Assembly: GCA_964036295.1 (NCBI GenBank)
Contig: OZ038466.1
Coordinates: 6,380,501-6,444,500 of the forward strand
From: Plumapathes pennacea
Taxonomy: Eukaryota; Cnidaria; Anthozoa; Antipatharia; Myriopathidae
DNA length: 64,000 nucleotides
Reading direction: 5' to 3'
The number at the start of each line of letters is the position of its first letter. The first letter of the stretch is position 1. The translations under genes and the position numbers were made by a program. Positions 26,136-36,700 of this stretch are shown here, piece after piece. Under the pieces are notes generated by a model. That model was given only the letters and a program-made list of their open reading frames with translations, did not search any database and was not told the DNA's origin.

Positions 26136-27398
26136 TCAGTGGTTTATATTCCTCCCGTCCTCTGCGGAATTTCCGGTTGACGGTAGAATCTGCAAGTCTA
26201 CAAAAGCGTGCCGCGAGCCTCTTTTGCAATATCGAACCCTTGGAGACGATCTTAAAATATCGATGCGGGAACCAGCCACCCGACTCCCCGGCGATGGGTG
26301 GTAAATGTAACTCGGGTCGGGAACTCTTCTCTGAGGCTTACAGATGAGCGTGCACGCGCGAACACACGCGCACGGACACACATACTGCAAGAGCTCGGGC
26401 AGTCGGTGGACGAAGAAATTCCGAACATGACACGAGAATTTCCGACTACGCGAGGTGAAGATGACCGGATATGCTGCGGATCGAACAGACATGGCCATGG
26501 CGCAGAAAACATGAAACTCGGCCGAATATGTGGCAGGACTGTTATCTGCTATGGCTCGCAATACCATGGAGGGCACCATACAGAGAAAGTACACCAATAC
26601 TATAATGACAGTGGTGAAGGCACTCTTGGAATACGCATCCGCCGCGACTCTATTATTCACGATCGTGCCCAGGACGTGTACTCGGCGCTTGTTCTTCAGA
26701 GCTGTGCGCAAGATGAAGAAACACGTGTAGACAATAATCGCCACGGGTGTGATGAAGGAAAGCAACCAAACAACGAATTTGAACGAATCAAGGGCGACAT
26801 TCCCGTGATCCGGTACACCGAGGTATTTCTGACAGTTTCCCAAAAGCCAGGCGACAAATCGCTTGCCTGGTTTGCCGACCACCGCTCTGTTCCACGGAAT
26901 TGCGTTGACGAGCGCCTGAAGCCAGATGAAGATTAAAACAGGGCGCACTCTAGCACGCGTGACTTTGTGATGGATTCTCTTCACCACAGCCAAGTACCTA
27001 TCGACGGAGACAGCTGTTAGGCTCAGAAGCGACGCATAGAAGAAGAGAATGTTCAGCGATCCGACCACAGCGCATAAGCCACCAGAAATGGGCTCTGATC
27101 GCACCAGCGTGGAACTGTACACAAGTATACCGAGGACAGAGATCAAGAATTCTGCTAATATATGACTGATCACCAGCATGTTCGTGGCTGTCCTCATGCG
27201 GTAATCGCAAATATAAGCAAAGATCAACATCCCATTCCCAAAGGCCCCGAGTAAGAAGAAGCCCATGACGAGACCTGCTTCTGCCATCAACGCTTTCTTG
27301 TTTCTAAGAAGCTCTCTTTCTAGCTCCGTGGCTTGCTCGGGGGCTGTCAAAGTTTCGTTGAACATTATTTTCAATGTATGGCACTGAAATATTTCCAC
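26136..27398 (-). CDS. Class A (rhodopsin-like) GPCR, orphan
   Basis: Intronless, 420 aa, seven hydrophobic segments: TM1 about 40-63 (GN in LLGAFGNGML), TM2 72-94, TM3 109-133, TM4 153-169, TM5 206-232, TM6 258-282, TM7 295-315. Class A marks are the DRY motif (VSVDRYLAV, 133-135), Cys109 at the top of TM3 and Cys189 in extracellular loop 2 for the usual disulphide, and an N-glycosylation site at Asn14. Unusual: TM2 carries Glu (ILAEF, residue 83) where Asp2.50 is normal, TM6 lacks the common CWxP (it has LCMVP), and TM7 has SAAYPVIF in place of NPxxY. The C-terminal tail is ~100 residues and basic. Intronless class A receptors of this size are abundant in cnidarians. I cannot name a ligand; amine, melatonin or adenosine-like groups are possible. 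Met12 is an alternative start. Confidence 0.9.
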   Translation of the reverse strand: MEIFQCHTLKIMFNETLTAPEQATELERELLRNKKALMAEAGLVMGFFLLGAFGNGMLIFAYICDYRMRTATNMLVISHILAEFLISVLGILVYSSTLVRSEPISGGLCAVVGSLNILFFYASLLSLTAVSVDRYLAVVKRIHHKVTRARVRPVLIFIWLQALVNAIPWNRAVVGKPGKRFVAWLLGNCQKYLGVPDHGNVALDSFKFVVWLLSFITPVAIIVYTCFFILRTALKNKRRVHVLGTIVNNRVAADAYSKSAFTTVIIVLVYFLCMVPSMVLRAIADNSPATYSAEFHVFCAMAMSVRSAAYPVIFTSRSRKFSCHVRNFFVHRLPELLQYVCPCACVRACTLICKPQRRVPDPSYIYHPSPGSRVAGSRIDILRSSPRVRYCKRGSRHAFVDLQILPSTGNSAEDGRNINH

Positions 27399-27886
27399 AG
27401 TTTATAAACTAAGCCGGAACAGTTCACTCATGCAGATGTTTCCCCGGCCGTACTATTTTGTACCCAGCAGAAGGTAAATGCCAACTCTGTTGAAAATCCG
27501 CCACGCGCCAGCTTCGTCGAAATCGTTTTCGGTTCAAGATCGACTCTCGTGTCAACGTATCCAAAAGTATTATATGAGACATGCGCTCCCTGCCAATCAC
27601 TCGATGCATACCGGGGTATATTGGTTCTCATACACTCAGCTGGGTGCTTGTAATATCTTTATAGAACGTCACTTACGTTTTTACACAGAACTTTTGATCC
27701 TGCGTTCTCGATCGGGTTTTCGCCGGGAAACACATTACGTACGTTGAACTTTTTTTTACAAAGAGGGTTTATTGTATTTAACAAGCGAAACAAGATTAAA
27801 AGTGATATTGATTTATGACAATTTCCTGTCCTTGTTTTTCAAGATTTTTCATCGTAATATCACGCGTATGAAGATCTCGTGATTAT

Positions 27887-28381
27887 AATGGCACCCGGTT
27901 TTTCAAAGCACGATTAGGCTAATCCTGGATTAGGTCTAAACTTTCATGTCATTTATATGCCTGCAAGTGCAAGGTTTCGTCCACAACAACTTCCTTTATG
28001 CGTTTTTAAGCTGGAACAAGTTTCTTAATCCATCTTCGAACAAAACTCTGCAGTTTATTAGCAGAGAGGTCGAGAGAAAGAATTTCGTTAATCCTGGATT
28101 AGCTTAATCGGCTTTCGAAAAACCGGGCCCTGGCCTCAGTTGTTCAAAGCACGATTAGGCTAATCTTGGATTAAGTCTAAAATTCCTTGTCATTTTTAAA
28201 CCCAAAGGACAATGAAGTTTCCTTCGCAACACGTATTCCTTGATGCGTGTTTGAGCTAGAATAACCTTTTAAAACAAACTTTGAACAAAACTTTGTAATT
28301 TATTGGCAAAAAGGTTGAAAGAAAAAAAAAGCTTAATCCTGGATTAGCTTAATCGGCATTAGTCGAATAACCGGGTCCTGT
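27887..28381. mobile_element. Two adjacent foldback elements in unit 1
   Basis: Two related ~245 bp elements lie side by side (27887-28132 and 28134-28381). Each starts with a (C)GGTT.TTCAAAGCACGATTAG-like end and closes with TTAATCCTGGATTAGCTTAATCGGC followed by a CCGGG-type end. Units 2 and 3 keep only one decayed version (near 38555-38755 and 43940-44145). Confidence 0.6.
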
Positions 28382-30480
28382 GAATAGTACAAAGCCTCTT
28401 GCTTCCGATTATAGACCGCAGTAGGTTCTAGAGTAAATGTAGAATAATAAGCGGCACATAGCAAAATCCTATATTTATTACATTTATTAGGGTTAGAGTG
28501 ACCATTTCGGGGCAGCCTTACCGCTAAAGCCAGAGAGGCAATACTTACGATAAGCGGAAGGTGTAGAATTAACCTCTTTTGGATTTTGACTAAAGCCCCG
28601 GTCACAGTGCAGACAGAGACTAATTATGACGCCTATTTGCAGATCCGAACTTAAATGGCCTGCATACCTTGTAACTAACGTTACTGTGTGAATTGGAAAA
28701 ATACAAAAAATGCTCTTATTTCTCATAGGAAACAATTAACTGCTTTAAACCCCCTCCCAAAATTACCTTTTTACCACAACACACTAGTTTCTCGCTCTCT
28801 GATTGGTCAATTTACCGTGGTAAATAAGAGTCTAGACAACGATGCTGACGCCAGCACGTCACGCTTTGCAGCAAAATACAACAAAAGTTTCCTGTATATT
28901 TCTAAATATTGTGGTAAAAACCAAATTTTCCACTGGTTTGCCGTGGTGGACTCTTATTTACCATGATTTACGTCATCACATGGTGAAAATGTTGTGGACT
29001 CACGAGGCGCTTCGCCTCCGGTGTGGTGAATCCACACCACGGCAAACCAGTGGAAATTTATTAAATTTTCAGATGAAAATTACTTCAGTCTATTAAAATA
29101 GAAACTTCTTGGCTCGCAAAAAAGGTTACGACTGTCATATTTGGGACAGGACTGACCCAAAGATAACTATTAATGTTTACAACTAGTTTCGGAAAACCAT
29201 TAGCAGTACTTCATTTCTCACATTTTTTGAACCACCACTTTGCAATTTTCAGCGAAAATATTTAGCTTTAAATATTAAGTCGCTAGTGTGGAAACTGTCG
29301 TCGGATGTCTGATATAGGTTCTTGTATCCGCTTTTCATCCAATAAGTATAGTAAAATCTTACATTACTGTCTGTTCTACCTTTATTTTCACTTCCTAATT
29401 TCCAAATACAGTCAAACCTCTATTAAGCGGTCACCCTTGGGACTGAGCCAACTGACCGCTTAATAGAGGTTGACCGCTTAAGAGAGGTTTTCTAAAATTT
29501 AGCATGTAATACGTGAAAATTTGAACTAAAATGTTACCAGTGTTACCAACAACGTAACGCACTCAATATAACGGACTCAAATGCTGTGGCGGTCGTAAGA
29601 GAAAAATCTGGTGACGTGGAAACACTGCAAACAACTTTTGACGTTCACCCGATTAACCTGACTGATAACTTTGAAGTTATTGGTCATGCTCCAAAACTAA
29701 TGGCTATATGGTTAACAAGTTTTTGAAGAGGCCTACGAACTGCGGAAAAGACGAGTTAACAGAGGTGGTGGCTTTGGTCTCGAGGTTCCTGGCGAGTACA
29801 TATTTGAAGGTGACAGTTTTTCTTGTGGCTGGCTAGAACGGAAGCTGGTAAAAGAGGAATTTAGATCCGAGAAATATGACCTGCACTGCGGTGGACCCAC
29901 ACAAGCCTGAACAATAATGACACTTTCATACTGACTACATGTTGTGTTTGATGAGGTGTCAAAATGTAAACTGGATATGCCTGGCTATCGTCATGTGATA
30001 TCGCATTGTAATCTAACTAGGTGACCGTTTAATAGAGGTGAAATACAATAAAATTAGCCAATTGGGGAATCTAAACGGTGACCGCGTCCGCTTAATAGAG
30101 GTGACCGTTAAATAGAGGTCAAGTTTACAGTAATTCAGTGAAGCAAATTCCGGGACTTTGATTAGTGACCGCTTAAGAGAGGGTGACCGCTTAAGAGAGG
30201 GCCGCTTAATAGAGGTTTGACTGTATACCTATCTCCTGGGCTGTGTCAGTTCCCAAGCGGCAGCAAAACCCCGTTTCCTGGTTAAAATGAATAAAAGACG
30301 AACTGTTAGCATATTATCAAAATCACAACAAAAATATTAAAGTAAACTATAATAATGATAATAATAATAGTAATGACAATAATGATACAGGTCGCGATAG
30401 TAGTACCGACTTTAAAACGTACAGTAGTACTGCGTTTTAAATTTTGATTACTTCTTTTCTATTATTGTTATTATCATTAC

Positions 30481-30537
<57 letters not shown>

Positions 30538-30628
30538 TACTATTACTATTACTATTACTATTACTATTACTATTACTGTCATTATCATTATCATCATCAT
30601 TATCATTATCATTATCATTATCATTATC

Positions 30629-30723
<95 letters not shown>

Positions 30724-33700
30724 AATACGCTTTTAAAGTATTGCGTAATATCACTATTGCGCAAGTGAATAAAGTTCTAAGTGACTAAAGTTTCTATGAT
30801 AGTGTTTTCCCCGAACGAAGTGAGGGAAATATTTACGACGCTAATGCAGCATAGTCGGCTCATTTGAAGACTCCAAGCGCGTCGCCATCTCGAAATCTAA
30901 TGTTCGTGTGTTTGTGTGTGCGATGCGACCTTTTTAGGCCAGGTGCCTAAGGCAATGTCCAAATAAGGCAATGACGTAATCATTATCGACTAGCCACCGC
31001 CATGTTTTTAAGAAAGATTTAAACGAAGCAACAACTGTACGTAACTGCGTTCACGAAAATGAATTTGAAAGCTAGAAAACTTGAAACAGAACGGTCTCGC
31101 GAAGCTCGTCTTCAAAAAAGAAGCGAACAGGCACTTCAAGAGCAAAAGCGGACCGAAGAGAAGACTCCGCAAAGACAACAGCGCATGAATGCCGACCAAA
31201 AGCGACATGAACAGAAGCGGGCAACACAGACAACTCCGCAAAAAGAACAGCGCTTGAAAGCGAATCGGGACCTTCAGGAGAAAAAGCGGGCCGAAGAGAA
31301 GACTCCGCAAAGACAACAGCGCATGAATGCCGACCAAAAGCGACATGAACAGAAGCGGGTAACAAAGACAACTCCGCAAGGGGAACAGCGCTTGAAAGCA
31401 AATCGGGAGCTTCAGACGCCGTTTTGTGTTAAACTCAGATACTTATTTAGAAAGGACAAGCAACAAAGGTTAGTCAGTGGAAACCGAACAATCACCGTGA
31501 CAAATATATTGTATCCCGTATAGCTTGTAACTTGATCACTTCAAGAATGTATTAAAATCTGTATGCTGATCATTTTCCCTCGAAGTATTGTTTTACTACG
31601 CTTCTGTTGCCAGTTTCGGCTACCGTATTCGCTCAGAGCAATCGGAACTTGGAATCTTGAATGATTTAGTCAGATGTCTTATTTTTCTGTAATCTGACAC
31701 GCGGTGATTGCAGCGAGAATCGTTCACAAGCCCTTAGAAGTATTACTGGGTCTGAAGCCCGTGTATAATTTGAAGTAAACTGTTCAAGTTTTGCTTTGAT
31801 TCTGGGAGAAATCTTGCTGTTTTGAGTGGGTTCACATACAAAACAATTCGAGCCTATTAAATATGCATGTCTGAATCTGGTGCATGCAGTCCAGAGTAAA
31901 AACAAATCGCACAGGAAGCCTATTTAATTGTACTGCCTATGAATTCAAAATTGGAAAATCAGTGTTCCTTTTTTCCCGTACTACGACGGCCGACCAACTT
32001 CAAACTTTGAGTATTAAATTTTGAGAACGTGCTTGGCAGACTGCATGAATTAATTTGACGTGCCGACCGTGGGAAATACGTACTTCGTCACGCAATCGAT
32101 TCTTTTTTCAACGCAAAAGTATAACAGACACCATTCTTTTTCTCCTTCCTTTGCGTGTAGCACTTGACTTCGAAGAAAAGATCGAGTCAACATTTCGGTA
32201 AAACAAAGGCTACTCTTGGTTGGAGTTACCAAAGTAAAAGTCCCATCAATGGCAGAGTGAGGGGGTATCTGCGATTATCGTATTTCTAGTATGTGTATGT
32301 TAATTATATTAATCTTACACTCGTTGGTCGATATCATTCACTAATGTATTACAACACCGAATGTTATATATGGTATGTGAAAGTGTACTCACGCGAACAA
32401 CTTCCTGCAGTTACAGTGATCTTGAAAAATAGTCTTTTTGGCTGTGTGCCCGCAGCTTTTACTTTTATTTCACACATGAGGTCGAAAACTTCGAATGCTT
32501 CCAGGCACAGGATTTCCAAAGTGCCATTGGCTGATATGTTTGTTCTGTTCTTCATTTGCTTTATATCCTTTTTGACTGGATGCTGAATTGTTATGGCAGC
32601 TAAGACATCCCATTTGTCTAGCTTACGTTTCCAGATGATCTGCTGAACACCCCCAGGGCTGATAGATGCCAATGCCAAACAGTCGAGGTGGGCCTCATTT
32701 CCAGGATAAAATATACCAATTGCCGAATAGTTCAGATGTTCTGAAATACGTAAAGTTTAGACGGTAAATAAAATCCACTTTTAATCACAAAAAGTAAATT
32801 TTTTGTGGAAAGAGATTACTAGCAGAATTATAGCTATGAAAATATATACAACCCTAATAATACCAGCACATGTTTCGACATGTCCTTGGCTCAAACTTTT
32901 GCGACCAAACAGCAGCAGTGATTGACAGTAGAGACATTTTAATTTTACACGTAAATTTCTTATTGTCTTACCCCGCAGAGATATTGGCAGGATTGTAGGA
33001 GATGAATATGTATTATCTAGGTCTTTAGCAAGCACATTTCCTTGTGTAGGTCCTGTGTAGGTGCATGATAAAAACAATTAATTAGTATTATCAATAATTT
33101 AGAATAATGCAATGCAAGTATAATTTCAGAGATTCAATCCATATTTGTTTTGGACCGAATAACTATAAATACAATCATAAAATCTAAACATAAACTAGCA
33201 ATAATGTTAAGAAAGGTAGAAATGGCGGACTATTCAATCGCCCGGGTGGGACTCCCACATAGAAAGGGCGGGTCTTTTAGGGGTTAAAATAATGGATTTT
33301 GATACCACTTAGAGTACTGAAGATCAAACGCTGACATTTTTATGCGACACAGTATCATTTAGGGATCTGGTATCCGTCGAATGGATCTTACACTCGTCAT
33401 TTAATGTCATATAATTTGGTACCTGTTAGAGTTAGATACGCTCAAGCCACGCCCATTTTAGTACCTCTTACGGTAATTCTGACGAGCATTCCCGCCCTTT
33501 TATATGAGGGAGTCCCCCCTGGTCAACATTTCGTAAAACATTATAACACACAACATGAAACAGGTGAGATACTAACTTGGACACTTTATGAGCTTGTAGA
33601 CAGTTTTCTTGATCATCTTCGAGCCATCAGAAACTTTGCATTTAATACGTCCTTTATCCTCGGTCTTCAAATTCCTTAGCGTAATCTGACGTCCTTCAGA

Positions 33701-36700
33701 CTTCACCTCAGCTCTTCCTTGGAACGGAGATGTTTGCGGAACATAGATAGAGTCCGATGAATTTTTTTTTGCTATGACGGTCCAGCCGCCAGTGTTTGCA
33801 GTTCTGTACTCCCACGTGATTGTTTTATTCGTCACGCTGGAGTTTGCAGCCACTGCCGCTGTGCACTCAAACGTTAAGTTTCGTTCAACGTTTTCTTCCA
33901 CGACTTTTAGGACGTAAGGACCAGCACTTGTAAAATTCCCTGCAAATTGAGATAATTATACCTTGAAGAAGTCTGAAACCTATAGTTTGCTCTGAGTGAT
34001 CACACTATATAGATTCTCTTTTTTTATAGTTATTTTAGTCATACGTCTGTCTGGGGTGGAGCGTGGGGGCAGCGGATGGAACTGCAGTTGTTATGTTGAT
34101 ATATTTTAAAGAACTCTTTATCAATAGATAGCCTGGCGTAATTTCTGAAAGTTAGGTCGATGACGTTATTCAACGCGGCTCATAAAGGGTTTGCGAAGGA
34201 AGCGAGTCAAAAAGTTGCGAGTTGCTACTTGCTACTTGCTAGTTGCGAGTTAACAAAAACAAACTTGAAATTTTTAATTATTAATTATTTTGACAAATGA
34301 GCCATAAATAACATAACTCGCCAACTGTTGAAACTGGAACGTGAAAGTTAAACTCCGCCTGATGCGATATATATGAAAAATGTACTCAAATAGTACTTAA
34401 AATGTACTCAAATAGTACTTAAAATGTACTCAAATAGTACTTAAAATGTACTCAAATAGTACTTAAAATGTACTCAAATAGTACTTAAAATGTACTCAAA
34501 TAGTACTTAAAATGTACTCAAATAGTACTTAAAATGTACTCAAATAGTACTTAAAATGTACTCAAATAGTACGTAAAATGTACTCAAATAGTACTTAAAA
34601 TGTACTCAAATAGTACGTAAAATGTGCTCATGTTCTCGTAATTTAGAAGACATACAAATCGATTGACCGGGAGACCCAACGAAAAGACGAGATTGATCTC
34701 CTTCTGCGGGAGGCATTCATTCACGTCGACCGATAACTTTTGGCAAGGTCTTTGACCTTACCGGCAAATACCTCAAACAAGTTTCGTCGACGCAGTAGCG
34801 GAATTTACATTTAACAGAAAAATCCCGGGAGGGCTAAAAGACCTTAGACCAAAATATGACAACTTCAGGAATTGCATGGTGTTATTTCCTTTCAGCTTTG
34901 CACCCAGAACTCCTTGCTGTACTTGCTGGCGTGCGACCGCCGCTTTCTCTTCGTGTTTACATGCACATCTTGTTTTCACGCGCAAGGACACTACGGCTAA
35001 CGCATGCGCGTCGATCTTGTCGAGTCATTATTTTGCATTTGATGGCGCAATACGACGTAAACTATCAAGTTTTTCTCTGCTTTTTTCTCGAGTTTCCTTC
35101 GGTGAATGTGTCTTAAATTTTGCAGGCAATCAAAGATTATATCCGGTTTTGTCTTTTTTTTTTTTTTTTTTTTATTTGCAAAAAACATAAATTGCCAATT
35201 AGCTCGGAATCCGCTCTTTTAACCCCAACTTTTTTTCACAGTTATATTTACCTTATATAAATTCCTAAACAAACTAAAAGTTTCAGAAAATTTTACCAAA
35301 GAGAACTCCGGTCGTATGTCTCTTTTGCGCATTATGCTGCTGCACTTAGGAATTTTGCATGGCTGCTTGTGCAGTCTTGATACCAGCCAGTTCTGACTGT
35401 TGTAAATCAGCGGGTTTCGCGCATCTGTGCTCCGGCGGGGTCCATCTCTTGTTTGGTATGTTGTGGCCGGAATGTACTGTGCCTCTTCCGCACCTTTGTC
35501 GCATTGCCATTTTAAAGCTCTCAGGAATAATTCGAGGCGCCTGCTTCTTTAATGTTTGCATCTCTGAACCTGTCAAAGCCACCTGAAACAGGAGGTTGCT
35601 GTTCCTATCACCTTTAAACAGGCTCATCCGATGCAGATCCATCACGAACAAATGTCCTTTGTTGTGGTTTAGCTTATTTGAAACAGATCAAATACTACAC
35701 GTGAGTTCAACTTATGCCAATCGAAGTTAGGAAACTCGTTGTCTATTTATTAGGACCAAATCCGAGCTCGCGGCTTCGAACTCTAACACAACATTACGTC
35801 TGAACCCTGTAGTCCTTGCAACAACTAAAATGTACCTCATGCACGAGTAACACAGTGTCCGCTCTGAGCCTCAAATACAAACGTGGAGAAATTGCAGACT
35901 TCTCGTGTCACACTGTCACCTTTGACATATTAACAGTCGAAATACTTGCTTGTCATTGGCTTATTGGCGCCACTCAAAACAAGGCGACTCGGCCAATTAT
36001 CGGTGATCTGAGCGGTTGCGCAACTGTAGCAAATAATTTCCCCCAAACTACAAACTATTTAGTATATTTGGGGAAAATTCAGAAGAGCGCTCTCTCATAA
36101 GAGAAACTACTGTTTGGTATTTTCACTATTAAAAAAAAATGCTTGTATTTTCTAGTTCCCATAAAAAAAAGGGCTTTGAAATATTTGATGGTAGGGCTTG
36201 GTATGTCTATTTTAACAGTAGCAACGCGTTTGCTTTGCCGAAGTCAAATTTGCCCACTCGAATCCGCACTTTCGTAGCTTCCAGTGGCATTTTGAACAGA
36301 AATGGTAGGATCTGCCAACGCAATTATTTGCGTACAGGACAAACAATCCGCTGAAACATCTGTCGTGTCGGAGATTGAACTCGCAATTCGCAATTTGCAA
36401 CTCGCAACTTTTTTGACTCGCATTTTACCTGTTCCCCGCATAAAGTCTTTCTTAAAAAAAACTAATTTTGTATACAAGGGAAAAAAAAAAGGCACAAGCT
36501 GAAAGCCAATATACCATGACTGTAATATGCTAGTTCAGCATTTCCGCCGGAAAAAAAAAAGCAAAGCTAAGCGTAAATTGTCAGCAAAATTTTCCTTTTG
36601 CTTTCAGTAGGTAAATTTTTTATGCTAAAGACCCGACAACTTTTCACTGCAAAATCCTCATTGCCCTCTGCTGGCGTGTTACGTCGTGTTTTTCTTTCTT

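Larger units (their letters stand above)
34195..36425. mobile_element. 2.2 kb insertion with inverted ends, intron 2 of receptor 1
   Basis: Bounded by GCGAGTCAAAAAGTTGCGAG on the left and its near reverse complement CTCGCAACTTTTTGACTCGC on the right. Units 2 and 3 lack it and run from CAACGCGGCGCGGGAAG directly to TCTTTCTTAAAAA. Inside are a 22-bp minisatellite (34379-34626), a poly-T run (35155-35173) and a 101-codon minus-strand frame (35346-35651). Looks like a non-autonomous DNA element, or an insertion that has collected others. Confidence 0.65.

Noticed and set aside
26252-26936. Plus-strand frame of 212 codons and others opposite the GPCR
   Set aside because: Shadow frames; the minus strand encodes an unmistakable seven-helix receptor.
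30437-30788. Long Leu-rich and Asn-rich open frames
   Set aside because: Pure translation of a compound microsatellite on both strands; no real gene.
31008-31401. Hydrophobic repetitive minus-strand frames opposite the STPR frame
   Set aside because: Reverse reading of the 138-bp repeat; the plus strand gives the exact 23-residue pattern.
34379-34626. CRISPR-like regular repeat
   Set aside because: 22-bp units are contiguous with no spacers, and this is an animal genome; a minisatellite.
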